A stretch of 64,000 nt of DNA. It comes from Cognatilysobacter tabacisoli. Its GTDB lineage: Bacteria > Pseudomonadota > Gammaproteobacteria > Xanthomonadales > Xanthomonadaceae. The notes beneath the pieces were generated by a model. It saw only the letters and a list, made by a program, of their open reading frames with translations, had not been told where the DNA came from and did not search any database. Both the position numbers and the translations under genes were made by a program. The stretch lies in assembly GCF_003586305.1 (NCBI RefSeq), contig NZ_KZ987400.1:716635-780634 (forward strand). Reading direction: 5' to 3'. Numbering within the stretch: the first letter of the stretch is position 1; the number at the start of each line of letters is the position of its first letter. Of this stretch, positions 1 to 9,296 are shown piece by piece.

Positions 1-1
1 C

Positions 2-769
2 GCGACCGCGGCGCGGGCAGCGTATGCGGTATCCGCGCGGGACCTGGATTTCACCCGCATCGATTCCGATGCCTTCGCCGCCAGCCCCAGCGACTCGATC
101 GACTACGCGGTCATGGAGAAGACCGCGCGCGCGGCGGTGGTGCCCGTCAGCTGTGGCTGGAGCGATATTGGCTCGTGGTCGTCGCTGTGGTCGGTCGCTG
201 AACGTGACGACGATGGGAACCGGCACGATGGCGATGTGATCGCCGTCGACACCCATGACAGCCTGGTGCGCGCATCCGAACGCCGGCTGATTGCCACGAT
301 TGGCGTCGAGGATCTGGTGATCATCGACACCGCCGACGCAACCCTGGTGGCCCGCAAAGACCGCGTCCAGGACGTGAAGCTGGTCGTCGACCGGCTGAAG
401 GCAGCGGGTCGCACCGAACACCTGCTGCACCGGAAGGTGTACCGCCCCTGGGGCAGTTACGACTCGATCGGCGTGGGGGGGCGGTTCCAGGTGAAGAAGA
501 TCGTCGTCAAGCCCGGCGCGGCGTTGAGCCTGCAGAAGCACGAGCATCGGGCCGAGCACTGGGTGGTCGTGTCGGGGGTAGCGGAAGTTACCTGCGACGG
601 GCGCGTGTTCGAACTGCGCGAGAACGAGAGCACGTTCATTCCCCGCGGCAGCGTCCATCGGCTGCGCAACCGCGGCGAACAGCCGGTGGAGCTGATCGAG
701 GTGCAATCGGGCGGCTACCTCGGCGAGGACGACATCGTCCGCCTCGACGACGCGTACGGGCGAAGCTGA
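2..769 (+). CDS. manC: Mannose-1-phosphate guanylyltransferase / mannose-6-phosphate isomerase, C-terminal part (5' end outside window)
   Basis: The frame is open from the window edge, so only about 255 C-terminal residues are present. The sequence ending DSIDYAVMEKT belongs to the guanylyltransferase domain. The last ~110 residues are the type II phosphomannose isomerase cupin: PWGSYDSI, then a metal-binding QKHEHRAEHW stretch, then FIPRGSVHRLRN. The bifunctional enzyme converts fructose-6-P to mannose-6-P and mannose-1-P to GDP-mannose in the cytoplasm for polysaccharide and LPS synthesis. It lies 100 bp upstream of rmlBACD on the same strand, the arrangement seen in Xanthomonas xanB/rml loci. 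The methionine at 113 is internal, not the start. Confidence 0.93.
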   Translation, partial: ATAARAAYAVSARDLDFTRIDSDAFAASPSDSIDYAVMEKTARAAVVPVSCGWSDIGSWSSLWSVAERDDDGNRHDGDVIAVDTHDSLVRASERRLIATIGVEDLVIIDTADATLVARKDRVQDVKLVVDRLKAAGRTEHLLHRKVYRPWGSYDSIGVGGRFQVKKIVVKPGAALSLQKHEHRAEHWVVVSGVAEVTCDGRVFELRENESTFIPRGSVHRLRNRGEQPVELIEVQSGGYLGEDDIVRLDDAYGRS

Positions 770-828
770 ACAGCGGCGCTCGGCGCTCCTGCCCGCTCCC
801 CCGGGGAGCGATGCCAACGGGCCGCCGG

Positions 829-834
829 TATACT
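829..834 (+). promoter_or_regulatory. Candidate -10 box upstream of rmlB
   Basis: TATACT lies 35 bp before the rmlB ATG in the 100-bp manC-rmlB gap. No convincing -35 is visible. A near-perfect GCTCCCC/GGGGAGC inverted repeat lies just upstream (about 795-809). The rml genes may therefore have their own promoter. Confidence 0.4.
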
Positions 835-869
835 CGCGGGCCGCATATCAGGACGGCAGCTGGAGCAGC

Positions 870-1925
870 ATGAGCGTATGGATGGTCACCGGCGGTGCCG
901 GTTTCATTGGCGGTAATTTCGTTCTGGACGCGGTCCGCCGCGGTATCAAGGTAGTCAACCTCGACGCGCTGACCTACGCGGGCAACCTCGACACGCTGTC
1001 GTCGCTCGACGGCAATCCCAATCACTTCTTCGTCGAGGGCGACATCGGCGACGGCCCGCTGGTCGAGCGGTTGCTGGCCGAGCACCGCCCCGTCGCGATC
1101 ATCAACTTCGCCGCCGAGAGCCACGTCGACCGCTCGATCGACGGCCCGGCGGCGTTCGTGCAGACCAACGTCGTCGGCACGCTGTCGCTGCTGGAGAAGG
1201 CGCGCGACTACTGGAAGTCGCTCGACGCGCCGGCGCGCGACGCGTTCCGCTTCCTGCACGTGTCGACCGACGAGGTCTACGGCACGCTCGGCGAAACCGG
1301 CAAATTCACCGAGACCACCCCGTACGCGCCGAACTCGCCGTACTCGGCCTCGAAGGCCGCCTCCGACCACCTGGTCCGTGCGTTCCACCACACGTACGGC
1401 CTGCCGGTGCTGACGACCAACTGCAGCAACAACTACGGCCCGTACCACTTTCCCGAGAAGCTGATCCCGCTGGTCATCGCCAAGGCGCTGGCGGGCGAGC
1501 CGCTGCCGGTCTACGGCGACGGCAAGCAGGTGCGCGACTGGCTGTTCGTCACCGACCACTGCGAGGCGATCCGCACGGTGCTGGCCAAGGGCCGGGTCGG
1601 CGAAACGTATAACGTCGGCGGCAACTCGGAGAAGCAGAACATCGAGGTGGTGCAGGCGATCTGCGCGCTGCTGGACGAGCGCCGTCCGCGCGAGGATGGC
1701 AAGCCGCGCGCCTCGCAGATCGCGTACGTTGCCGACCGCCCGGGCCACGACCGCCGCTATGCGATCGATGCGTCCAAGCTGCGCGACGAGCTCGGCTGGG
1801 AGCCGAAGTACACGTTCGAGCGCGGCATCGCCGAGACGGTCGACTGGTACCTGGCGAACCAGGACTGGGTGCGCCGTGTCCTCGACGGCAGCTACCGCCT
1901 CGAACGCATCGGCGGTGCAGCATGA
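870..1925 (+). CDS. rmlB: dTDP-glucose 4,6-dehydratase
   Basis: This 351-residue protein has the usual RmlB length and catalyses step 2 of dTDP-L-rhamnose synthesis, dTDP-glucose to dTDP-4-keto-6-deoxyglucose, with bound NAD. The Rossmann motif GGAGFIG is at residues 8-14. The catalytic T133-D134-E135 triplet sits in STDEVYG, and the extended-SDR pair is Y158/K162 in YSASK. It is the first gene of a tightly packed rmlBACD operon; its stop overlaps the rmlA start as ATGA. All landmark residues are present. Confidence 0.97.
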   Translation: MSVWMVTGGAGFIGGNFVLDAVRRGIKVVNLDALTYAGNLDTLSSLDGNPNHFFVEGDIGDGPLVERLLAEHRPVAIINFAAESHVDRSIDGPAAFVQTNVVGTLSLLEKARDYWKSLDAPARDAFRFLHVSTDEVYGTLGETGKFTETTPYAPNSPYSASKAASDHLVRAFHHTYGLPVLTTNCSNNYGPYHFPEKLIPLVIAKALAGEPLPVYGDGKQVRDWLFVTDHCEAIRTVLAKGRVGETYNVGGNSEKQNIEVVQAICALLDERRPREDGKPRASQIAYVADRPGHDRRYAIDASKLRDELGWEPKYTFERGIAETVDWYLANQDWVRRVLDGSYRLERIGGAA

Positions 1926-2818
1926 CGGGCGCCATCAACCGCAAGGGCATCATCCTGGCCGGTGGCTCCGGCACGCGGCTGTACCCGATCACGCAGGCGA
2001 TCAGCAAGCAGCTGCTGCCGGTGTACGACAAGCCGATGATCTATTACCCGCTCAGCGTGCTGATGCTGGCCGGCATCCGCGAAGTGCTGATCATCAACAC
2101 CCCGCATGAGCAGGCATTGTTCCAGCACCTGATCGGCGACGGCTCGCAGTGGGGCATGAAGATCGAATACGCGGCCCAGCCCAGCCCGGACGGCCTGGCG
2201 CAGGCCTTCCTGATCGGCCACGAGTTCCTCGCCGGGCAGCCGAGCTGCCTGGTGCTCGGCGACAACATCTTCCACGGCCCGGGCCTGACCGCGATGCTCA
2301 AGCGCGCCGATGCGCGCGAGCACGGCGCCACGGTGTTCGGCTACTGGGTCAGCGACCCGGAGCGGTACGGCGTCGCGGAGTTCGACGGGGAAGGGCGCGT
2401 GATCGGGCTGGAAGAGAAGCCCGCGCAGCCGCGCTCGCATTACGCCGTCACCGGGTTGTATTTCTACGATGGCCGCGCGAGCGATTTCGCGGCCGAGCTG
2501 CAGCCTTCGCCGCGCGGCGAGCTGGAGATCACCGACCTCAACAAGCGCTACCTCGACGAGGGCTCGCTGCACCTCGAGCAGCTCGGTCGCGGCTATGCGT
2601 GGCTCGACACCGGCACGCACCAGTCGCTGCTCGAGGCCTCGAACTACATCGAGACGATCGAGGCGCGTCAGGGCCTGCGCGTGTGCTGTCCCGAAGAGAT
2701 CGCGTGGAACAACGGCTGGATCAGCGACGCCGATCTGGCGGCGCTGGCGCAGCCGCTTAAGAAGAATGGGTACGGCCAGTACCTGCTGGGGCTCGCCGAG
2801 CGCGGGTTCGTGCCATGA
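1922..2818 (+). CDS. rmlA: Glucose-1-phosphate thymidylyltransferase
   Basis: This 298-residue protein catalyses step 1 of the rhamnose pathway: glucose-1-P plus dTTP gives dTDP-glucose. The nucleotidyltransferase signature GGSGTRLYP is at residues 14-22, followed by [12 protein letters not shown]. The metal-binding segment GDNIF and the EEKP sugar-binding motif are also visible. The start overlaps the rmlB stop by 4 nt (ATGA) and its own stop overlaps rmlC the same way, so translation is probably coupled. The enzyme is normally feedback-inhibited by dTDP-rhamnose. Confidence 0.97.
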   Translation: MTGAINRKGIILAGGSGTRLYPITQAISKQLLPVYDKPMIYYPLSVLMLAGIREVLIINTPHEQALFQHLIGDGSQWGMKIEYAAQPSPDGLAQAFLIGHEFLAGQPSCLVLGDNIFHGPGLTAMLKRADAREHGATVFGYWVSDPERYGVAEFDGEGRVIGLEEKPAQPRSHYAVTGLYFYDGRASDFAAELQPSPRGELEITDLNKRYLDEGSLHLEQLGRGYAWLDTGTHQSLLEASNYIETIEARQGLRVCCPEEIAWNNGWISDADLAALAQPLKKNGYGQYLLGLAERGFVP

Positions 2819-3381
2819 AGTTCATCGAAACCGACCTGCCTGGCTGCCTGGTATTCGAGCCGCGCGTCTTCGGCGACGAGCGCGGCTTCTTCTTCGAATC
2901 GTTCAACCACGACAAGCTCGCCGAGCACGGCCTGCAGCCGAACTTCGTGCAGGGCAACGTGTCCTCGTCGCGGCGCGGCGTGCTTCGCGGCCTGCACTAC
3001 CAGTGGCCCAAGCCGCAGGGCAAGTTCGTGTCGGTGGTCGAGGGCGAGGTGTGGGACGTCGCGGTTGACATCCGCCGCGGCTCGCCGACGTTCGGTCGCT
3101 GGACGGCCGTCGTGCTCAGCGCCGAGAACAAGCGCCACTTCTGGATCCCGGAAGGCTTCGCGCACGGTTTCGTGACGCTCAGCGAGCGCGCGGTCTTCAC
3201 CTACCTGTGCACCGCGACGTACTACCCGGCCGCCGATGCCAGCGTTCGTTGGGACGACCCGCAGCTGGCGATCGACTGGCCCATCCGCGACGTGCAGCTG
3301 TCCGACAAGGACGCTCGCGCGCCGCTGCTTGCCGATATCGCCGCCGAGCGGCTGCCGGTCTACTCGCCCGCGAGCGCCTGA
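2815..3381 (+). CDS. rmlC: dTDP-4-dehydrorhamnose 3,5-epimerase
   Basis: This 188-residue cupin-fold epimerase acts on the RmlB product at C3 and C5. The conserved RGLHYQ segment contains the candidate catalytic base H61, and the downstream GFAHGF and YLCT segments match the family. Length is normal (about 180-190). It sits third in rmlBACD with a 4-nt overlap with rmlA and a 3-nt gap to rmlD, which indicates one transcript. No oddities were seen. Confidence 0.96.
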   Translation: MKFIETDLPGCLVFEPRVFGDERGFFFESFNHDKLAEHGLQPNFVQGNVSSSRRGVLRGLHYQWPKPQGKFVSVVEGEVWDVAVDIRRGSPTFGRWTAVVLSAENKRHFWIPEGFAHGFVTLSERAVFTYLCTATYYPAADASVRWDDPQLAIDWPIRDVQLSDKDARAPLLADIAAERLPVYSPASA

Positions 3382-3384
3382 CGC

Positions 3385-4281
3385 ATGTCGATTCTCGTGC
3401 TGGGGGGCAACGGGCAGGTCGGCTTCGAACTGCTGCGCAGCCTCGCGCCGCTGGGCACCGTCGTCCCCACGACCCGAAGCGGCATGCTCGACGACGGCTC
3501 GCCCTGCGAAACGCTCGACCTGGACCACGCCGACGCGATCGCGCCGCTGCTCGATCGGATTCGGCCTGAGGTGGTCGTCAATGCGACCGCGTACACGGCG
3601 GTCGATCGCGCCGAGGACGAACCCGACGCGGCGTTCCGCGCCAACGCGTTCGCGCCTGGCGTGCTGGCCGGATGGTGCGCCGCGAACGCGGCGACGCTCG
3701 TCCACTATTCGACCGACTACGTGTTCGATGGCGCTGGAGCGCGTCCCTACCGCGAGGCCGACCCCGTTGCCCCGCTGGGCGTGTACGGCGCCAGCAAGCT
3801 TGCCGGCGAGCAGGCGATCGCCGAAAGCGGCGCGAATCATCTGATCCTGCGCACGGCCTGGGTCTACGGGCTGCGCGGCGGCAACTTCCTGCGCACGATG
3901 CTGCGGGTCGGCGCCGAGCGCGACGAGCTGCGCGTCGTCGGCGACCAGCACGGAACGCCGACACCGGCGTGGCTGATCGCTGACGCCACCGCGGCCATCC
4001 TGTCGCAAGGCATCCGAACCGCGGGGGTGCGGCACCTGGTTGCCGGCGGCCAGACCACGTGGCGCGGGTTCGCCGAATCGATCTTCGACGAGGCCGTGGC
4101 GCGGGGTCTGATGGCACGCGCGCCACGCGTGGTGCCGATTGCCACCGCCGAGTACCCGACCCGCGCCTCCCGGCCGGCTTGGTCGGTGCTGGATACGTCC
4201 CGGCTGTCATCGGAGTACGGGCTGGCCCTCCCGGACTGGCGCTCCGCCCTGGCCACTACGTTCGATCGCGGCGCCCACTGA
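3385..4281 (+). CDS. rmlD: dTDP-4-dehydrorhamnose reductase
   Basis: This 298-residue reductase makes dTDP-L-rhamnose, the rhamnosyl donor for O-antigen. The N-terminal NAD(P)-binding motif GGNGQVG is followed by the SDR segments STDYVFDG and YGASKLAGE, in which the YxxxK pair is visible. It starts 3 nt after rmlC and closes the operon. A 100-bp gap with its own candidate -10 separates it from the CoA-transferase genes. Confidence 0.96.
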   Translation: MSILVLGGNGQVGFELLRSLAPLGTVVPTTRSGMLDDGSPCETLDLDHADAIAPLLDRIRPEVVVNATAYTAVDRAEDEPDAAFRANAFAPGVLAGWCAANAATLVHYSTDYVFDGAGARPYREADPVAPLGVYGASKLAGEQAIAESGANHLILRTAWVYGLRGGNFLRTMLRVGAERDELRVVGDQHGTPTPAWLIADATAAILSQGIRTAGVRHLVAGGQTTWRGFAESIFDEAVARGLMARAPRVVPIATAEYPTRASRPAWSVLDTSRLSSEYGLALPDWRSALATTFDRGAH

Positions 4282-4348
4282 CCTGCAAGCCGGCGCGAGC
4301 GAACTGTACTTGTCCGTTGGTACGTATCGTCGTTCGTGCCGCCACCGG

Positions 4349-4354
4349 TAAACT
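4349..4354 (+). promoter_or_regulatory. Candidate -10 box upstream of the CoA-transferase pair
   Basis: TAAACT lies within GGTAAACTGCGCG. Exactly the same 13-mer occurs at the candidate promoter upstream of the FMN riboswitch (63179-63191), which supports its being a real promoter element. No clear -35 is visible. Confidence 0.42.
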
Positions 4355-4381
4355 GCGCGTCTCGTTCCATCGGGCCTGGCC

Positions 4382-5122
4382 ATGACTGCGCACGCGACTT
4401 CGACCCGCCCTGCCGGCTCCGGCAAGGTCTATCCCAGCGCTGCCGAGGCGCTCTCCGGCCTCGTCGCCGACGGCCAGACCCTCGCGGTCGGCGGCTTCGG
4501 CCTGTGCGGCATCCCCGAGGCGCTGATCGCCGCCCTGCGCGATTCCGGCGCGAAGGGCCTGACCGCCATTTCGAACAATGCCGGCGTCGACGGCTTCGGC
4601 CTCGGGCTGCTGCTCGAGACGCGGCAGATCAAGAAGATGATTTCGTCGTACGTCGGCGAGAACAAGGAGTTCGAGCGCCAGTTCCTGTCCGGCGAACTCG
4701 AGCTCGAATTCAATCCGCAGGGCACGCTCGCCGAACGGCTGCGCGCGGGCGGCGCCGGCATCCCGGCGTTCTTCACCCGCACCGGCTACGGCACCGTCGT
4801 GGCCGAGGGCAAGGAAACGCGCGAGTTCGACGGGCACCACTACGTCATGGAAACCGCATTGAAGGCCGACGTGTCGCTGGTCAAGGCGTGGAAGGCAGAC
4901 CGCTCCGGCAACCTCGTGTTCCGCAAGACCGCACGAAACTTCAACCCGGCCTGCGCGATGGCCGGCAAGGTCTGCGTGGCCGAGGTCGAGCAGCTGGTCG
5001 ACGTCGGCGAGATCGACCCGGACCACGTGCACCTGCCCGGCATCTATGTCGACCGCATCGTCGTCAATGCGTCTCCCGAAAAGCGCATCGAACAGCGCAC
5101 TGTCAGCGCAGGAGCGAAGTAA
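4382..5122 (+). CDS. scoA: CoA transferase subunit A (3-oxoacid CoA-transferase type)
   Basis: This 246-residue family I CoA transferase alpha subunit would carry CoA between succinyl-CoA and a 3-oxoacid such as acetoacetate, together with the next gene. It has the family landmarks [10 protein letters not shown] near the N-terminus, [12 protein letters not shown], and FFTRTGYGT. Its stop overlaps the subunit B start as TAATG, so the two are co-translated. In Xanthomonas LPS loci the equivalent pair is annotated lpsJ/lpsI, but nothing in the protein suggests a sugar-specific role. The exact 3-oxoacid is not determined. Confidence 0.9.
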   Translation: MTAHATSTRPAGSGKVYPSAAEALSGLVADGQTLAVGGFGLCGIPEALIAALRDSGAKGLTAISNNAGVDGFGLGLLLETRQIKKMISSYVGENKEFERQFLSGELELEFNPQGTLAERLRAGGAGIPAFFTRTGYGTVVAEGKETREFDGHHYVMETALKADVSLVKAWKADRSGNLVFRKTARNFNPACAMAGKVCVAEVEQLVDVGEIDPDHVHLPGIYVDRIVVNASPEKRIEQRTVSAGAK

Positions 5123-5748
5123 TGGCCTGGACCCGTGATGAGATGGCCGCACGTGCGGCGCAGGAGCTGACCGACGGCGCCTACGTCAATCTCGGCATCG
5201 GCCTGCCGACGCTGGTGGCCAACCATATTCCTGTCGGCATGGACGTCTGGCTGCAGAGCGAGAACGGCCTGCTCGGCATCGGCCCGTTCCCGACCGACGA
5301 CCAAGTCGATGCCGACCTCATCAACGCCGGCAAGCAGACGGTGACCGCGCGGCCGGGCGCCAGCTTCTTCGGCAGCCACGACTCGTTCGCGATGATCCGC
5401 GGCGGCCACATCGACCTGGCGATCCTCGGGGCGATGCAGGTCACCGACAAGGGCGACCTCGCCAACTGGATGGTGCCCGGCAAGATGGTCAAGGGCATGG
5501 GCGGGGCCATGGACCTGGTTGCCGGGGTCAAGCGGGTAGTCGTGCTGATGGAGCACACCGCGAAGAACGGCGAGCACAAGATCCTGCCGCAGTGCACGCT
5601 GCCCCTGACGGGTGTCGGCGTGGTCAACCGGATCATCACCGAGCTGGCGGTGATGGATGTGACCGAATCCGGTCTCGCGGTGGTGGAGATGGCGCCGGGC
5701 GTAGACATGCAGCACCTGCAAGAGCGGACCGGAGCCGCAATAAGCTGA
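5122..5748 (+). CDS. scoB: CoA transferase subunit B (3-oxoacid CoA-transferase type)
   Basis: This 208-residue beta subunit forms a heterodimer with the preceding subunit. [14 protein letters not shown] is followed by the SENGLLG box, where E47 is the expected glutamate that forms the acyl-CoA thioester intermediate. The start was set at the ATG overlapping the subunit A stop because homology begins there ([13 protein letters not shown]). The reading frame is open upstream, but that stretch does not belong to the gene. About 185 bp without a recognisable gene follow. Confidence 0.9.
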   Translation: MAWTRDEMAARAAQELTDGAYVNLGIGLPTLVANHIPVGMDVWLQSENGLLGIGPFPTDDQVDADLINAGKQTVTARPGASFFGSHDSFAMIRGGHIDLAILGAMQVTDKGDLANWMVPGKMVKGMGGAMDLVAGVKRVVVLMEHTAKNGEHKILPQCTLPLTGVGVVNRIITELAVMDVTESGLAVVEMAPGVDMQHLQERTGAAIS

Positions 5749-5933
5749 ATGCGGCTTTGGCCGCCGCCCAGCGCGCCGGGCCCCATGTGACGTGAATGAA
5801 CGGAGCTGCGCTCTGTCTGAACGTCAGGCGGACTCGCGAGGGGCCAGAGGCCAGCCGGCGGCCGCGCGAGCTTGCGCACGGGGGGCCGGCGCTGCAGCAT
5901 GGCCCATTCCTGCCACTCCCCCGGCACGCAGCC

Positions 5934-8900
5934 ATGATGAAGAAGGCGCTCGTTTTCGCTCTGGTCGTGGCCGGTTGTGTGGGGTGTCGTCCGCCCTCCG
6001 ATGAAGGGAGTACTGCGGCTGGATACGGCCGTGCCGGCGCAGGTGTTGCGACCGCGCCCAATCCCACGGCGCTGAATGTGCTCCCTTCGATGCGGCTGCC
6101 GCGCGCCTCGTCGTTTGCCGGGCTTCCGGACGGCGGCGATCTGTTCGCTTACGCCCCGGGCGGGGCTGCACGACACGATGGTGCGTACACATGGCACGCG
6201 GCGCAGATCAGCGAAGCCCACGCCTTCCAGTCACTGCGGTCGGGCACGCTGCGCATTACCTCGCCCAGCGGACAACCGCTCCAATACAGATATGTCCGGC
6301 ACATCGAGCACCCGTCCGGCGACTGGACATGGGTCGGCCGACTTGACGACGGCGAGCAATTCGATGAGGCGATCATCACATTTGGAGAGCGCGCTGCATT
6401 CGGCTCGATTTCCGAGCCCGGGAAACCGGATCTACGTCTGACCACGTGGCGTGGGGCGGCGTGGTTGGTGGAGACCGACCCGACCAAAATTGCGGACATC
6501 CGAAACGAATCGACGCGGCCGAGCGCGCCGGACTATCTGTTGCCGCCTGCAGCCGTCGCGGCGGTCGCCGATAGTAGCCGCACCTCCGCGGGCACGGGCT
6601 CGGCCCCCGCAACGGCCAACGCGGTGACCGCGGCCGCCGCCACGACGGTGGATGTCGTACTTGGCTACACGAGTGGCTTCGCCGCATCGCTCGGCGGCCA
6701 ATCGCAGGCCATCACCCGCTTGAACAATCTGGTCGAGATCGCGAATCAGGCCTACCTGAACAGCCAGGTCGACGCCGAGATCCGGCTGGTGCATGCGCTG
6801 CAGGTCCAGTACCCGGACGCTACCACGAACGCCTCCGCTCTCGAGTCGCTGACCGGGTATCGCTCGGGCACCGGGGGCGGTCAGATTGCGGTCGATCCTG
6901 CCTTCAGTGCGTTGCGGGCAGCGCGCGACCAGTATGGTGGTGATCTGGTCACGCTGGTCCGGAAGTTCGAGACGCCGGAGAACGACGGCTGCGGAATCGC
7001 GTGGCTGATCGGCGGTGGCCGCAGCGGGCTCGATACCGGCGATGCGCCGTTTGGCTACTCGGTCGTCAGCGACGGCCAGGATGTCGGCAGCGACGGGCGG
7101 ACCTACTTCTGTCGACAAGAGACTCTTGCCCATGAGCTGGGGCACAACATGGGCTCCCAGCACGATCGCGTCACGGCTACCGAGAACGGAACGCTGAACT
7201 ATGGCGTCTTTACGTATTCGTTCGGCTACAAGGCCGCCGCCACGGCCGGTAATTTCTACACGGTCATGGCGTACGGCGACACAGGACAGATCGCGTATCG
7301 CGTTTTTTCCAACCCGCGTATTTCGTTCTGCGGGGGGTTGGCGTGCGGAGTCGCTGAAGAGGCCGACAACGCTCGCTCCCTAGCCCAGACGATGCCCGTC
7401 GTCGCGCAGTTCCGGGGCTCGGTCGTGGCGCCGCCCCCGCCGCCCCCGCCGCCGCCGCCGACAGCCCGCCGCGTTGCCAGTGATGTCAACGGCGACGGAA
7501 GGTCGGACATCCTGTGGCACAACGCGGTTTCCGGCGAGCTGTACTACTGGGCAATGAACGGCGCCTCCATCGCGGGCGGGCAAGGCAGCGCGACCCTGCC
7601 GATGGGATTCGCGGCAATCGGTTCAGGTGATTTCAACGGCGATGGTCGCGCCGACGTTCTGTCCTCCAGTGTAAGCGAGGTGCGGGTTTCGTTAGCGTTG
7701 GACACCGGCGCCTACGGGGCTGCGACATCGCTATCCGGGCGTCCGTCGGCGGGCTGGACCTTCGCGGGAGCGGGCGACGTCAATGGCGACGGCCGTTCCG
7801 AAATTCTCTGGCACAACGTGATCTCGGGCGAGCTGTACTGGTGGGTCGTAAACGGCGCGGTGATCACGGGTGGCCAGGGCGGCTCGAGTGTTCCGGTCGG
7901 ATATTCGGTACTGGGTCTGGGCGACCTCAACGGCGACGGGCGCGTCGACCTGCTGACCGCGAACAGCGCGGATGTTCGCGTTTCGTTCGCGCAAGCCAAC
8001 GGCGCGCTGGCAGCCCCCGTCGTGATTGCCGGCCGCCCGCCCGCGGGGTGGCGCTTTGCCGGCGCGGCAGACGTGAATGGAGACGCACGCTCAGACGTGG
8101 TTTGGCACAACACGAATTCGGGCGAGCTCTACTACTGGGCCATGAACGGCTCCACCATCGCGGGAGGGCAAGGGGCTGCGTACTTGGCGGAGGGTCACGC
8201 AGTGCTCGGGCTTGGCGACTTCAACGGCGATGGCCGCGCCGACGTGCTGTCTGCCGGAAGCGCGGATGTCAGGGTGTCCTTCTCGCTGGGAGCGGCGCTC
8301 GCTTCGCCATCGCTTGTCGCCGCCCGTCCGCCGTCGGGCTGGAGTCACGTCGGTGCGAGCCGCAGAAATGATGGAGGTCCGCTGAGCGATGTCTCCGGCG
8401 ATACGCGCTCTGACATGATCTGGCACAACATCAATTCCGGTGAGCTGTACTACTGGGCCATGAGCGGAGCCTCGATCGCCGGCGGGCAAGGCGCGGCATA
8501 CCTGCCGATGGGATACGAGACTTTGGCGTTTGCCGACTTCAATGGAGACGGACGAGCCGACGTACTTTCGGCAAGCAGCGTGGACGTGCGGATTTCCCTC
8601 GCCCAAGGCACGGGGTCGTTTGGCGCGTCGGCAACGATTTCCGCACGTCCGCCGGCGGGGTGGTCCCTCGCCGGCGCCGGTGACGTCAACGGGGACGCCA
8701 GGGCCGACGTGATCTGGCACAACGTGAACTCTGGAGAGCTGTACTACTGGGCGATGAGCGGCGCGTCCATCGCAGGAGGCCAAGGCGCCGCATACCTGCC
8801 GATCGGCCATTCCGCGATCGGGGTCGGTGACGTGAACGGTGACGGACGGGTCGACGTGATTTCGGCCAGTTCGGCCGACGTACGCATCTCGTTGGCACTG

Positions 8901-9275
8901 GGTGCGGGCAGCTTCGGGGCCGCCACCGCCATTTCCACCCGCCCTCCAGCAGGCTGGAATTTTTCCGGTTCCGGTGACGTCGACGGCAACGGCAAGTGGG
9001 ACATCATCTGGCACAACGTCAACTCGGGCGAACTCTACTACTGGGCCATGAGTGGCGCCGCGATCGTGGGCGGCCAAGGAGCCGCATACCTGCCGCCGGG
9101 CCACACCACGATCGGGATTGGCGACTTCAACGGTGATGGCCGATCGGACATCGTCTCCGCCAATGTGGTCGAGGTGCGCGTTTCATTGGCCCAGGGTGCC
9201 GCGAGTTTTGGCCCTTCCGCCTATGTCTCGACCCGGCCTCCCGCGGGCTGGCGGCTGGTCAGCGTGCGTCCCTGA
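5934..9275 (+). CDS. Secreted M12B-type zinc metalloprotease lipoprotein with C-terminal FG-GAP/VCBS-like repeats
   Basis: The start was set at the first of two ATGs (5934/5937) that open a lipoprotein-type signal peptide, MMKKALVFALVVAGCVGC; an in-frame start at 5796 would bury it. The product is 1113 residues. A reprolysin-like catalytic domain carries the zinc motif HELGHNMGSQHD at H400-D411, so the HExxHxxGxxHD ligands are intact. A run of prolines near residue 500 links to six repeats of about 98 residues. Each has WHNxxSGELYYW plus DxNGDGRxD calcium-loop motifs, with tryptophans at 528, 626, 724, 830, 928 and 1026. Such repeats usually form a beta-propeller. Base composition is slightly lower in GC than the neighbours. 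Substrate is unknown; the type II system in this window could secrete it (inference). Confidence 0.85.
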   Translation: MMKKALVFALVVAGCVGCRPPSDEGSTAAGYGRAGAGVATAPNPTALNVLPSMRLPRASSFAGLPDGGDLFAYAPGGAARHDGAYTWHAAQISEAHAFQSLRSGTLRITSPSGQPLQYRYVRHIEHPSGDWTWVGRLDDGEQFDEAIITFGERAAFGSISEPGKPDLRLTTWRGAAWLVETDPTKIADIRNESTRPSAPDYLLPPAAVAAVADSSRTSAGTGSAPATANAVTAAAATTVDVVLGYTSGFAASLGGQSQAITRLNNLVEIANQAYLNSQVDAEIRLVHALQVQYPDATTNASALESLTGYRSGTGGGQIAVDPAFSALRAARDQYGGDLVTLVRKFETPENDGCGIAWLIGGGRSGLDTGDAPFGYSVVSDGQDVGSDGRTYFCRQETLAHELGHNMGSQHDRVTATENGTLNYGVFTYSFGYKAAATAGNFYTVMAYGDTGQIAYRVFSNPRISFCGGLACGVAEEADNARSLAQTMPVVAQFRGSVVAPPPPPPPPPPTARRVASDVNGDGRSDILWHNAVSGELYYWAMNGASIAGGQGSATLPMGFAAIGSGDFNGDGRADVLSSSVSEVRVSLALDTGAYGAATSLSGRPSAGWTFAGAGDVNGDGRSEILWHNVISGELYWWVVNGAVITGGQGGSSVPVGYSVLGLGDLNGDGRVDLLTANSADVRVSFAQANGALAAPVVIAGRPPAGWRFAGAADVNGDARSDVVWHNTNSGELYYWAMNGSTIAGGQGAAYLAEGHAVLGLGDFNGDGRADVLSAGSADVRVSFSLGAALASPSLVAARPPSGWSHVGASRRNDGGPLSDVSGDTRSDMIWHNINSGELYYWAMSGASIAGGQGAAYLPMGYETLAFADFNGDGRADVLSASSVDVRISLAQGTGSFGASATISARPPAGWSLAGAGDVNGDARADVIWHNVNSGELYYWAMSGASIAGGQGAAYLPIGHSAIGVGDVNGDGRVDVISASSADVRISLALGAGSFGAATAISTRPPAGWNFSGSGDVDGNGKWDIIWHNVNSGELYYWAMSGAAIVGGQGAAYLPPGHTTIGIGDFNGDGRSDIVSANVVEVRVSLAQGAASFGPSAYVSTRPPAGWRLVSVRP
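7512..9263 (+). repeat. Six in-frame 294-bp coding repeats (98-residue WHN...SGELYYW units)
   Basis: The tryptophan codon of WHN recurs at 7515, 7809, 8103, 8421, 8715 and 9009. Spacing is exactly 294 bp except for one 318-bp step (copy 3 to 4), where eight extra codons lie near residues 816-823. The last copies are the most alike, which suggests recent duplication or conversion. Confidence 0.85.
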
Positions 9276-9296
9276 CCAAGGCGCAGTCCGCGCGCG

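Noticed and set aside
5796-5933. Upstream start for the metalloprotease
   Set aside because: It would place 46 charged residues before a clear lipoprotein signal peptide.
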